Shown in pieces: positions 51,401-60,400 of a stretch of DNA of 64,000 nt (positions are counted from its first letter, which is position 1; every line of letters begins with the position of its first letter). Source of the stretch: Terriglobus sp. RCC_193 (lineage in GTDB: Bacteria > Acidobacteriota > Terriglobia > Terriglobales > Acidobacteriaceae); assembly GCF_041355105.1 (NCBI RefSeq), contig NZ_JBFUPK010000001.1:186001-250000 (forward strand), in the 5' to 3' direction. Position numbers and translations under genes: made by a program. The notes beneath the pieces are model-generated. The model worked only from the letters and a program-made list of their open reading frames with translations, had not been told where the DNA came from and ran no database searches.

Positions 51401-52510
51401 GGTCTGCTCGGATACAACGGGAACCCCAGCGGTACCACGTGGGGTAAGAACACCTATCGTTACAACATCTCTGAAAATGACGATCTGGCGCGTGGCTCCG
51501 GCGGTCTGTTTGGGATCACACCGAATCCTGCACAAAACCCTGTCTATGTTTATGGCAATACGTTCCTGAACAATATCCCGCAGTCCTCCGTCTCTACCGA
51601 TCCAAGCGCATGCCTCTTCCTTGCAATGTGGAATGGTGCGGGCGCATTTGCCTCTGGCTCAATGTTCCAGGACAACATCTGCTACATGGCCAATCCGAAC
51701 TCTGCCGGGAATGTGGAATTTATTCGAGACAACAACACGATGACTGGCCTGACGTTCAGTAACAACCTCTACTACACACCGAACACGCCGCAGTGGATCT
51801 GGAACGGAACAACGTATACGAGCCTGGCAGCGTGGACAGCTTCCGGTACGGAATCCAGTGCGATCTTCGCTGATCCGTTGTTGAACAGCCCTGGCAATGG
51901 AGGTATGTGCAGTTGGACGGCAGCACTTGGCAATGGCCCACAGGCGTGTCCCGCGGCATATACGTTGCAACCGGGATCGCCTGCGATTGGTGCGGGCGTA
52001 TCCGTCTCCAGTAATGGTGGTGTGGATTACTACCAGAACACATTGACCACCCCGCCAAGCATTGGTGCGTATTCCGGCAGCGGTGTGTGCCGGTCAGGGC
52101 TGTGGTGCTTGCAGGCAACGCTTCCTGCAGCGCCGAACTACACCTCGACGCATGAGCAGGTGTCGGTGTCAGCGGGACAAACGTATATCGGCAGCATCTG
52201 GATTCAGGGCTCAGGATCTGTCGAACTAGATGTGATGAATAACTCGACGTATCTGGCAACCGTGAAGTGCACGGCTACTGCGGCATGGACTAACTGTTCC
52301 ACACCACCGTTCAGCACGGGCAGTTACACCTCGTTGCGGTTCCAGGTAAAGGACTCGTATGCAGGGCCTGGTGCAGCTTCTCTCGACGATGCTTTCCTGG
52401 GCGTCTCAGGAGGAACGAATGTGCTGGCAAACCCTGGCTTTGAAAGTGGCGCAACGAGCTGGGGCGTCGACAGCGGCGGTGCAACCACATGGATGATTGC
52501 GCAGTTTTAA
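48497..52510 (+). CDS. Secreted right-handed beta-helix protein with internal duplication
   Basis: 1,337 residues with a signal peptide ending SSLAAQ. Module 1 (about 23-555) opens TYYVSPTGSDTNNGT and module 2 (about 660-1195) opens QYYVSPSGNDTNDG. The two correspond along their full length (ATPWQTIGKINS / STPWLTIAKVNS; LNGNNGPLNNIQILNNTLHG / LNGNKGPLNNVQILNNTLHG), each a pectate-lyase-like parallel beta-helix rich in Asn, Gly and Thr. A fibronectin type III domain (about 564-655) joins them, and a jelly-roll-like carbohydrate-binding domain (about 1200-1337) ends the chain. Likely a surface polysaccharide-binding or polysaccharide-lyase protein; no catalytic residues were identified. Confidence 0.88.
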   Translation: MKQSAKFLCLVIWMAIVSSLAAQTYYVSPTGSDTNNGTTTATPWQTIGKINSVVFPQGSTVAFLGGQTFAGCLVFNTTNVPASSASTPFTVTSYGTGVATIQSNCSGTTGAAVTVDNISGFTMNGLKVVNGSSTIYGVLLENQTSNTPTQAIVIQNSEINGFGPVSGSPNGGEIWIIGYALNGNNGPLNNIQILNNTLHGASVSSADGAGVNGWGYGKNITNVLVQGNTIYNLGMVATTTGAGITANGWDGGTIQYNVVHDIGANVTSCGGTSGIETYTSNNITIRYNEIYNVQPVTYTAGCDWDGIDLDGGTTSSLVEYNYTHHNAGSGFLAYTSKPSGYTWGPNTYRYNISENDDWAKAQGALFDVVPSAPTNALQIYGNTFFSNISQNTKSTSSACFNFGNGSGTWGSGSLIADNICYMTNHDQYGRSGNFYYNPYTQSGMTISNNLYYANSSPTWRWGGTSYTTLAAWVAKGVETSPAYGDPLFTSGGTGGTCSWTPSLGNGPQSCPAGYALQSSSPGSGTGVVVASNGGVDYYQSTLTSPPNIGAYSGTGGSGGSGGTVAPGTPTGLTATATSVSTVNLTWTASSNAWSYNIYRSLTSGFTPSPSNLVAQGIAGSPYTDSGLTHGMTYYYVVQAVNGAGTSAASNQASAATFSQAQLQYYVSPSGNDTNDGVSASTPWLTIAKVNSFTYPEGSTVSFQGGQTFTGCLIFTSTIVPKSSMQNPFTVTSYGSGTATIQSSASCSGKNTAAIIGDNINGFTVSGLQVVNGASTNWGVLLQNSKVTYATQGMMVQNSDISGFATTGGQGGGEIWVLGYALNGNKGPLNNVQILNNTLHGATATAADGAGVGGWGYGQNISNVLMQGNTVYNLGNPAPYGALNANGVNGAIIQHNIIHDIGANTTACGGTSGIETYNANNIYIQFNEVYNVQPLPAFTTGCDWDGIDLDGGTTNSIVQYNYTHNNAGAGLLGYNGNPSGTTWGKNTYRYNISENDDLARGSGGLFGITPNPAQNPVYVYGNTFLNNIPQSSVSTDPSACLFLAMWNGAGAFASGSMFQDNICYMANPNSAGNVEFIRDNNTMTGLTFSNNLYYTPNTPQWIWNGTTYTSLAAWTASGTESSAIFADPLLNSPGNGGMCSWTAALGNGPQACPAAYTLQPGSPAIGAGVSVSSNGGVDYYQNTLTTPPSIGAYSGSGVCRSGLWCLQATLPAAPNYTSTHEQVSVSAGQTYIGSIWIQGSGSVELDVMNNSTYLATVKCTATAAWTNCSTPPFSTGSYTSLRFQVKDSYAGPGAASLDDAFLGVSGGTNVLANPGFESGATSWGVDSGGATTWMIAQF

Positions 52511-52514
52511 CCAG

Positions 52515-52551
52515 ATGGCGTATGCCCTGCGCGGTTACGGGCATACGCCAT
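52515..52551. terminator. Bidirectional terminator between beta-helix and eutC genes
   Basis: ATGGCGTATGCCC (52515-52527) pairs perfectly with GGGCATACGCCAT (52539-52551) around an 11-nt loop. It lies 4 bp after the beta-helix stop and 4 bp after the convergent eutC stop. Confidence 0.8.
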
Positions 52552-52555
52552 TGCC

Positions 52556-53320
52556 TTAAGTTGATTCAAGCATTGGTGGAATGGCATCGCTGTCATCCTT
52601 CAGTTGCGTGCCGCTGGCTCCAAGCGCGTAGGCGGACTGAATGAGATGAGCCAGTCGGAAGGCTGCTTCGTCATAGGAGAGGCCCGCAGGACGGATGTTC
52701 GAGACACAGTTGCGCTCGGCATCTGTGCGACCGCGTCGGGGGCCATAGGTAAGATAAGCACCCAGACTGTCTGGCGATTTAAGGCCGGGCCGCTCTCCGA
52801 TGAAGATGAGAGAGAGCTGCGCGCGTCGCAGTTCACCGATGTCATCCGCGAGCGCAACGCGTGCCTGCGTTGCGAGTACTGGGTCCAGTTCCCAATCAGG
52901 AAGAGCTTCGCGCAAACGCACGAGCATGGGCAATGCATGAAGTGTCGGTGCAAGTGCCGAGAGTCCGTCAGCAACCACAATCGTGATGCGTCTGATAGAG
53001 GGCGCTTCCTCCTGCCGAAGCGATGCGACGCAGTCTGGATGTAGCTGGCGTCCCAGGTCAGGGCGCCGCAGATATTCCGAACGATCCTTCGCTCGACTGG
53101 CTGCTTGCTTTGCGATAAACCCCTGCTCATGCAACTGCGTGGAGAGAGTTGCAAGGTCAAGCACCGCATGGACTGCATCGCGCGCGCGTGCATGATCCAT
53201 CGTGAAGTCCAACAGAGGTCTGGTAGGAAGACTTACTCCCGCGCGACCCAACGCAATGCGCGCAGAGGTCCACTCGGTCAGCGAAGACCATGACTCCGAA
53301 TTGACAAGCGAGCGTTCCAC
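52556..53320 (-). CDS. eutC: Ethanolamine ammonia-lyase small subunit
   Basis: 254 residues, full length for EutC. Typical segments: TSARIALGRAGVSLPTRPLLDF at the N-terminus, DHARARDAVH, IVVADGLSALA, LIFIGERPGLKSPDSLGAYLTYGP and DAERNCVSNIRPAGLSYDEAA. With EutB it forms the coenzyme-B12-dependent enzyme that splits ethanolamine into acetaldehyde and ammonia, and contributes to cobalamin binding. It starts 6 nt after the eutB stop codon and ends at a bidirectional terminator, so it is the last gene of the operon. Confidence 0.95.
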   Translation of the reverse strand: MERSLVNSESWSSLTEWTSARIALGRAGVSLPTRPLLDFTMDHARARDAVHAVLDLATLSTQLHEQGFIAKQAASRAKDRSEYLRRPDLGRQLHPDCVASLRQEEAPSIRRITIVVADGLSALAPTLHALPMLVRLREALPDWELDPVLATQARVALADDIGELRRAQLSLIFIGERPGLKSPDSLGAYLTYGPRRGRTDAERNCVSNIRPAGLSYDEAAFRLAHLIQSAYALGASGTQLKDDSDAIPPMLEST

Positions 53321-53326
53321 GAATCT

Positions 53327-54709
53327 TTACGCTCCTGCCAGCGGAAGCATGCGAGCAAGACTGGGACTGGATAAGACGAACCGGCCACTGGCATCCACAA
53401 TTTGCATTTCGCGGAGCCATTCCTCAAATTCCGGTGCACGCTTCAAGCCCAGTACGCTGCGAACATACAGGGCGTCGTGGAACGATGTGCTCTGGTAATT
53501 CAGCATAATGTCATCGGCGCCCGGAACACCGATGATGAAGTTTACGCCTGCCACTCCCAGCAGTGTGAGCAGTGTATCCATGTCGTCCTGATCCGCTTCG
53601 GCGTGGTTGGTGTAGCACACGTCACATCCCATCGGCAGGCCAAGCAGCTTGCCGCAGAAATGATCTTCAAGACCCGCGCGAATAATTTGTTTGCTGTCGT
53701 AGAGATACTCTGGCCCAATGAAGCCAACGACGGTATTCACAAGCAGAGGGCTGCACATACGAGCCACGGCATAGGCTCGCGCCTCGCACGTCTGTTGATC
53801 CACACCGAAGTTTGCAGACGCGGACAAAGCACTGCCCTGGCCCGTTTCAAAGTACATGCAATTTGTGCCGATGGTGCCACGCTTCAATGAGAGCGCTGCT
53901 TCTTCCGCCTCACGCAGTATGGCGAGCGAAATGCCGAACGACTCATTCGCCTTCTGTGTTCCGGCGATAGATTGGAAGACCAGGTCCACAGGCGCACCGC
54001 GTTTCATCGCCTCCATGGTGTTCGTGATATGCGTAAGAACGCAGGTCTGCACAGGAGCGTTGAAGCGAAGACGAAAATCGTCCAGCAGTTGCAACAGACG
54101 GATGCTTGACGTCACGCTGTCGGTGGCTGGATTGATGCCAATGACGGCGTCTCCACAACCGTACAGAAGACCATCCACGGTGGATGCAAGGATACCCTTT
54201 GCATCATCTGTGGGATGATTCGGCTGCAGGCGAACAGACATGGTGCCCGGCAGTCCTATCGTGGAGCGGAAGCGAGTTACAACCTTGCAGCGACTGGCGG
54301 CCAGAATCAGGTCCTGATTACGCATTAATTTGGAGACAGCAGCGACCATCTCCGGCGTCAGCCCGCGGCTCACCGCAGCAAGCGATTCCGGTGTTTGCGT
54401 TTCCTGTAAAAGCCATTCGCGGAACTGCCCCACAGTCAGGTGCGCGATGGGCGCGAAGGCATCCTGATCGTGTGTGTCAAAAATGAGCCGGGTCACATCA
54501 TCCTGCTCGTAAGGAACGACGGCTTCCTGAAGAAAATGCTTCAGGGGCACATCCGCAAGCGCATAGCGCGCCGCTGCTCGAACAATCTCGGAATCCGCTG
54601 CGATACCGGCAAGATCGTCGCCGGACCGCGCGGGCGAAGCCTTCGCAAGCAGTTCTTTCAAATCTGCGAAGTTGTAGCGTGTTCCCTGAATGGTGTGAGC
54701 AAAGCCCAT
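53327..54709 (-). CDS. eutB: Ethanolamine ammonia-lyase large subunit
   Basis: 460 residues, normal for EutB, a TIM barrel with the ethanolamine and B12 sites. It carries MGFAHTIQGTRYNFADLKELLAKASPARSGD at the N-terminus (split here as GFAHTIQGTRY and FADLKELLAKASP), NPATDSVTS, CVLTHITNTMEAM, MYFETGQGSALS, GPEYLYDSKQI and CYTNHAEADQDDM. Cytoplasmic, coupled to eutC. No reactivase (EutA), aldehyde dehydrogenase or microcompartment shell gene is nearby, so acetaldehyde must be handled by enzymes elsewhere. It starts 3 nt after the permease stop. Confidence 0.96.
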   Translation of the reverse strand: MGFAHTIQGTRYNFADLKELLAKASPARSGDDLAGIAADSEIVRAAARYALADVPLKHFLQEAVVPYEQDDVTRLIFDTHDQDAFAPIAHLTVGQFREWLLQETQTPESLAAVSRGLTPEMVAAVSKLMRNQDLILAASRCKVVTRFRSTIGLPGTMSVRLQPNHPTDDAKGILASTVDGLLYGCGDAVIGINPATDSVTSSIRLLQLLDDFRLRFNAPVQTCVLTHITNTMEAMKRGAPVDLVFQSIAGTQKANESFGISLAILREAEEAALSLKRGTIGTNCMYFETGQGSALSASANFGVDQQTCEARAYAVARMCSPLLVNTVVGFIGPEYLYDSKQIIRAGLEDHFCGKLLGLPMGCDVCYTNHAEADQDDMDTLLTLLGVAGVNFIIGVPGADDIMLNYQSTSFHDALYVRSVLGLKRAPEFEEWLREMQIVDASGRFVLSSPSLARMLPLAGA

Positions 54710-54712
54710 CCG

Positions 54713-56074
54713 TCAGCCTCGCGAAGTGTTGCGTTTAGCCCCAATACGTCCTGTCACACGCAGCATCAGGTATCCCGCGATGACCGTAGCAAGAAAAATC
54801 GCGGCAATCAAGCGGTTGTAATACACAACGCTGGCCAGGCAGACAATAACGCCCAGCAGTGTCCAAAGAGGGGCAAATGGATACAGCCGGATGCGAAAGG
54901 GTCTCGGCATGTCAGGCTCGGTTTTGCGCAGGCGAAAAAGAGCCAGCATACTGGTGGCGTACATGACAAGTGCACCAATCACGGACATGGTAACAATGTT
55001 GGCGGTGAGTGGCTGGCCAGCGATCACGAGCCATGAATCGCTGTAAATGGCCGCAATGCCCACCACGCCACCCGCAAGAATCGCAACCCACGGTGTCTTG
55101 AATCGGGGATGAATCTTACCGAAGATTTCCGGAAGATAATCGGCGCGTGCGAGAGCGTAAATCTGCCGGGAATAACCGAAGATAATGCCGTGCAGCGATG
55201 CGATGAGTCCAAACAGTCCGAGCCACACCAGCATATGGAGCCATCCGCTGGAGGAGCCTACGATCATCTTCATCGCCTGCGGCAGCGGATCGTTGATGTT
55301 TGCAAGCAGTCGCCAGTCACCCGCGCCGCCCGCCATCAGCATGACTCCCAACGCCAGCACCAGCAACGTTGCAATGCCACCAAGATAGGCGCGCGGAATT
55401 GAGCGGGTCGGATTCCTGGCTTCTTCTGCCGCCATGGCCACACCTTCAATCGCAAGGAAGAACCAGATGGCGAAGGGGACAGCAATGAACATACCGTGCA
55501 GTGTGCCGATGGTCAGGTGGTCCTTGCCAGACCATCCACCCGAAAGAAAGTTGGACAGGTGGAAACCCGGAGCGACCACCGCCATGAAGACGAGCAATTC
55601 TGCGATGGCAAGCAGGGTAATGAAGAGTTCAAAGCTGGCTGCAATCTGCACGCCGACGATATTGATCGTCATGAAGACTAGGTATGCGATGGTGGCGGCG
55701 AGCTTGGGCGACAGGGAAGGGAACTGCACGTTCAGATAGGCGCCAATAGCCAACGCGATGGCAGGTGGCGCAAAGACGAACTCGATAAGCGTTGCGATGC
55801 CTGCAATGTATCCGCCGACGGGGCCGAATGCCCGTTGCGCATAGGCAAAAGGACCGCCGGCGTTTGGGATCGAAGTGGTGAGCTCTGTGAAGCTGAAGAT
55901 GAAGGTGCCATACATGGTGGCCACCAACGCCGTGGTGATGAGAAATCCGAGGGTGCCTGCACTGGCCCAGCCGTAACTCCATCCGAAGTATTCGCCGGAA
56001 ATGACAAGACCGACGGCGATGCCCCACAGTTGCCACGTGTTAAGTGTCGCCTTCAGATGAGAGTGCTCGCTCAT
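54713..56074 (-). CDS. eat: Ethanolamine permease (APC superfamily)
   Basis: 453 residues with 12 predicted helices. The opening LNTWQLWGIAVGLVISGEYFGWSYGW and the segment FAYAQRAFGPVGGYIAGIATLIEFVFAPPAIA (split across helices 2 and 3) are characteristic of the ethanolamine permease family, as is FLAIEGVAMAAEEARNP. It imports ethanolamine for the EutBC lyase encoded immediately downstream with a 3-nt gap. First gene of the operon; its start faces the AraC regulator across a gap of about 150 bp. Confidence 0.92.
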   Translation of the reverse strand: MSEHSHLKATLNTWQLWGIAVGLVISGEYFGWSYGWASAGTLGFLITTALVATMYGTFIFSFTELTTSIPNAGGPFAYAQRAFGPVGGYIAGIATLIEFVFAPPAIALAIGAYLNVQFPSLSPKLAATIAYLVFMTINIVGVQIAASFELFITLLAIAELLVFMAVVAPGFHLSNFLSGGWSGKDHLTIGTLHGMFIAVPFAIWFFLAIEGVAMAAEEARNPTRSIPRAYLGGIATLLVLALGVMLMAGGAGDWRLLANINDPLPQAMKMIVGSSSGWLHMLVWLGLFGLIASLHGIIFGYSRQIYALARADYLPEIFGKIHPRFKTPWVAILAGGVVGIAAIYSDSWLVIAGQPLTANIVTMSVIGALVMYATSMLALFRLRKTEPDMPRPFRIRLYPFAPLWTLLGVIVCLASVVYYNRLIAAIFLATVIAGYLMLRVTGRIGAKRNTSRG

Positions 56075-56169
56075 TCGCTCCTTTGCCGCAAAACAGAAAA
56101 TTGTGTACGTGTCCGCCCATTATGCTCATATCCGGGTGCAAGGACTATTGAAATTCGGCAATTACTGAA

Positions 56170-56219
56170 AAATGCCGCTTTATAGCATTTGCTGTATCGA
56201 GACCGCTATTGGATAATAC
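56170..56219. promoter_or_regulatory. Control region between the ethanolamine operon and its AraC regulator
   Basis: AAATGC (56170-56175) and GCATTT (56185-56190) form an inverted repeat with 9-nt spacing. TAATAC at 56214-56219 could be the -10 box of the regulator gene, with its transcript starting at or near the ATG (56228). A logical site for autoregulation and activation of the permease operon. Confidence 0.4.
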
Positions 56220-56227
56220 CCACCATC

Positions 56228-57232
56228 ATGCCAGCTTCTACCGAGAAGGCAGCGTTGCCGTATTCGCCTGAAAAGGCGGAGGTGTATGCGTGTGCGTCAG
56301 ATGACGCGAATGCGCAAGCGCGTAGCCTGCAGGGCTGGTCTCAACTCTATGACCAGATTTCTCCGGGCAGCTTTCACGGTGCGATTGAGGGTATCTGCAC
56401 TGACTCGCTGCATGTGTTTCGTGAAGCCACCAACGCGCGTTTGCGGCAATCATGCGTGGTGAAGTCCGACGCCTGGTGGTTCGGTATTCCTGTGCGGGAG
56501 GATGTGTCGTTTCGCCTGGACGCACGTACGATCCCCTGTGGTGAGATTGCGATTCGTCGTGGACAACAGGTATTCGAACTGATGACACCTGAATCGTTTG
56601 ATATCTTCGGCATTGTAGTGAAGCGGCAAAAGCTGGAAGAACACTTACGTCAGTTTCAGGACGTCACCCCTCCTGGTGATCACGACGATCTGCTGCGGGC
56701 GGCGCCACATCTGCGAACGCGTCTGCGCCTGCTGTTGCATGAGTTGCTTTCACAAATGCTGCTTTACCCGGAAGTGGCGCAGAGCGTGAATGCAAGAGAG
56801 GCAATGGAGCAATCCTTGATGGATGCGGTTGCGGATGCATGCCGCGAGCGCAGCGCGAGCCATGAGGTGAGCCGCGCAGAGCGCCAGCAGGCGATCCTCG
56901 TTCGCGATGTCCGCGAATATCTGCTGAGCCTGGAGGACCGCGTGGCATCTGTCCCCGAGCTTTGTCGAAACTTCAACATCAGTCGCCGCACACTGCAGTA
57001 TGCCTTTGAACAGGTGTTGGGTATGGGGCCAAACGCATACCTGAAACTGCTGCGATTGAATGGTGTGCGGCGTGATTTGAGCAAACGCAGTGCGCTGATC
57101 AAGTCTGTTCAGCAGGTCGCAGCGGATTGGGGATTCTGGCATCTCAGCCAGTTCTCAAAGGACTACAAGCAGCACTTTCTGGAACTGCCTTCGCTTACGC
57201 TGAAGCGCACGCTGGATGCTCGTCCAAGATGA
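56228..57232 (+). CDS. eutR: AraC-family regulator, EutR-like
   Basis: 334 residues from ATG 56228 (the frame extends upstream without family similarity). The N-terminal 230 residues are a ligand-binding region resembling EutR (SQLYDQISPGSFHGAIEGI; FGIPVREDVSFRLDA). Two helix-turn-helix units follow: VASVPELCRNFNISRRTLQYAFEQV and a second in the segment VQQVAADWGFWHLSQFSKDYKQHF. Divergent from the ethanolamine permease-eutBC operon, which it most likely activates when ethanolamine and B12 are present. A short hairpin (57245-57267) follows the stop. Confidence 0.88.
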   Translation: MPASTEKAALPYSPEKAEVYACASDDANAQARSLQGWSQLYDQISPGSFHGAIEGICTDSLHVFREATNARLRQSCVVKSDAWWFGIPVREDVSFRLDARTIPCGEIAIRRGQQVFELMTPESFDIFGIVVKRQKLEEHLRQFQDVTPPGDHDDLLRAAPHLRTRLRLLLHELLSQMLLYPEVAQSVNAREAMEQSLMDAVADACRERSASHEVSRAERQQAILVRDVREYLLSLEDRVASVPELCRNFNISRRTLQYAFEQVLGMGPNAYLKLLRLNGVRRDLSKRSALIKSVQQVAADWGFWHLSQFSKDYKQHFLELPSLTLKRTLDARPR

Positions 57233-57244
57233 AAGTTCTGTGAC

Positions 57245-57267
57245 AAGTGCGCTTTTCCTTCGCACTT
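57245..57267 (+). terminator. Weak hairpin after the AraC regulator gene
   Basis: AAGTGCG (57245-57251) pairs with CGCACTT (57261-57267) around CTTTTCCTT, 12 bp after the stop codon. No U-tract; a modest terminator at best. Confidence 0.4.
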
Positions 57268-57401
57268 TGCCGAAATTAGATAACGGGACAACGCCGCGGC
57301 TGGCTATGCTGCATTCACTTCCCCATGGTGCGAATGCCCGTTGCAGCTTTCTGTAGCGATGTAACTGGCTTTGGCCACCACGGACTTTTTTGGAGATCAG
57401 G

Positions 57402-60400
57402 ATGTCTATCCGTAGGCTTGCGCCAATTTCGATCGCATCGGTGTTGTTGTGTAGCGGTACACTCATCGTTCACGCCCAGTCCACCCAGGGAACCATCCTT
57501 GGAACTGTGAAGGACAAGAGCGCGGCTGTGGTTCCCAACGCCGAAGTAAAGCTCACCGGAATCGACACCGGTATCACCAGGAATGCGAAAGCAGATTCTG
57601 CCGGCAACTACCAGTTTCTCAATCTGAATGCGGGTGCGTACTCGCTGGAAGTGACTGCTCCGGGCTTTGCTACGCAGAAGATTCAGAATCTGCGGTTGAC
57701 CGCACGCCAGGAACTGCGCGCCGATGCAGCACTCGATCTTGGCACGGTAGCGCAAGAGACATCAGTAAACGCAAGCGATGCCGGCGCCATTCAGACCGAA
57801 TCGCCTTCGATTGACGCTACCCTTTCCGCTACTGCAGTGCGTGACCTGCCTGCGAACTATCGCGCAAGCTCAAACGGCACCAGCCCGTTGAGTATGATTC
57901 AGTCCCTGCCTGGCGTGCAGGGTGATGGCAGTGGCACATCGTTCTCCATCCAGGGCGGTCTCCCGTTCCAGACGGAAGTAACGGTCGACGGCATCACCAC
58001 GCGTAGCGCCACCGGCGGAAATTCACCGATTCAGAATGCCTTTCCTTCCGGCGATTCCATCGCGGAAATGCGCGTGGATGGCGTGATGAATAACGCTGAG
58101 TTTGGCCAGCCGGGTGAGGTGACTTCCACGACCAAGGGTGGCACAAACCAGCTTCACGGAGCGGCCTTCTGGTATCACCAGGATGCTTCGCTGAATGCTA
58201 AAGCTTATGCTGCTTTGTCGAAGGCGAAACTGATAACAAACGACTACGGCGGAACGCTGGGTGGGCCCGTTGTGATTCCGAAGTTGTACAACGGCCACGA
58301 TAAGACGTTCTTCTTCGGTACGTATGAGGGGTATCGCAGTCCTCGAACGACGTCTGCGCAGTACTACGTTCCGACGGCGGCAATGAAGAAGGGCGACTTT
58401 ACTCGTGTACAGGGTGTTTCTTCACTGAAGAACCCGTATACGGGTGGAACGTATCCCCTGAATGCGTTACCGATCAATGCAGTTGCTGCAAAGTTCCTTC
58501 AGTTCTTCCCGGATCCTAATATCGGCGATACGTCCACTTATGTTCCGGGACAGTACAACTACTCCACGAACAAAGATACGTCGCTCTATTCTGAACAGTT
58601 CGATATCCGTGGTGACCAGTATTTCGGACAGAAGGCGTTAGTGTTTGGCCGGTTCTCGTTCAAGAACCACAACCCGCACAACGCTCAAAACCTGAACGTA
58701 CCTTCCAGCGAAAACTCTGAGAAGGATCGTATCTTCCTCATAGCTGGAAACTATAACTTCACGCCGAACCTGATTAACGAGTTTCGATATGGGTTTACCT
58801 TTTCCACGCAGGGAAATACGAATCCATTTGACGGAAAGACTTTCACACAGAACTCCGGTCTGCAGGGATTGCAGAACCTGTTCTACAACGGCCTTCCGGA
58901 ACTTGACTTCTCGTATCTGACAAATCTGGATGCCGATCGGCTGACGTCTGTTTCGCAGTCTCGCACGCATGTATTCACGGACAATCTGACATGGGTGAAG
59001 GGCCGCCATACGATGAAGTTTGGCCTGGATATCCGCAGGATTGAAGCGCTGACACCGCTTGGCTTTAATGGTGCAGATAACTATGGAACATTCGATTATT
59101 CTTCGGCAAACTTCACCGGGAATGAATTTGCGGACTTCCTGATTGGTACGCCCAACACCACCTTCTATGACGTTGTTCAATCGGATAACGACGGCAAAGC
59201 CAAGCACTATCACTTCTACGCGCAGGATCAGTGGCGTGTCTCAGACAGCCTGACGTTGAGTTATGGCATTCGTTACGAATACCACCCGGCGTATCACGAT
59301 CCGTCTGGCAACATCGGTAACTTCGATCCTTCTGTTGCTAAGTCCGGACGCGTCATCTATCCGACGGGCAAGGGTGCTCTGGTGTCCACGGACTATCTTG
59401 CCAGCTTTAACTCCTGCGGGTTGGGATTGAGCTCCGGTGTACCAGCGCAGAATGGAGCAGCCTGCACACCGACGGTGGACAACACGCAGGCAGGGCTTCC
59501 GGATGGCCTGCGTACGGCGGTTAAATTACGCTTTGCTCCGCGGTTCGGCTTTGCGTATCGCCCCTTCGGCAGCAACCGTACCGTAGTCCGCGGCGGCTAT
59601 GGCCTATATAACATTACCCTGCTGGGTTCCAACTTCTACTCGTTGACTGGCACGCTGCAGTCCAACACGACGCAGTATGCGAACACGCAGACGGCAAGCG
59701 GTCCTTCTTACACCTGGCCCAGCATTTATGCGGGTGCGGGAACCAGCTCCAATGCAGTCAGCAACTACGGCCAGGCGTACTTCGGCACGGCGAATGATAT
59801 TCACTGGAACGACCCATACTCGCACCAGTTCTCATTGTCCGTGGATCGCGATCTCGGAAAGGGCTATGGTCTGCGCGTTTCCTACATCGGCATGACCACG
59901 AAGCACCTGGTCTGGGCGCCGAATCTGAACGATATGCCTTACTCGTCAACCACCTCTGCGTACAATCAGCCGTTGTCCGCGCGTCTGTTCCCGAACTGGG
60001 GTGTCATTAACTCCCGCTCCACTGGAGCCGATTCCAACTATCAGTCGGGGCAGATCAACTTTCATCGTGCCACCAGCAGTGGCTTGGTGGTTGATTCGAC
60101 CTATACGCTGGCGAAGAACCTTGCCAACAATATGGGACCCAACAGCACAGGGTTTGCAAGCGAAGCCAGTTCGCGTGCGAGCTATGGCCAGGACCCGAAT
60201 GTCGATTTCGGTCAGGCCTACGGAACACGCCGTCATCGCTGGAACACCACGCTCGTGTATGGATTGCCATTTGGTCGTGGCAAGCAGTTCGGCGGAAAGA
60301 TGAACCGCTACGCGGATCTGCTGGTTGGCGGATGGCAGTTGAGCAGCATCTTTGTGATGGAGACCGGGCCGTTCCTGTCGCCATACTTCTCCAGCGGCCA

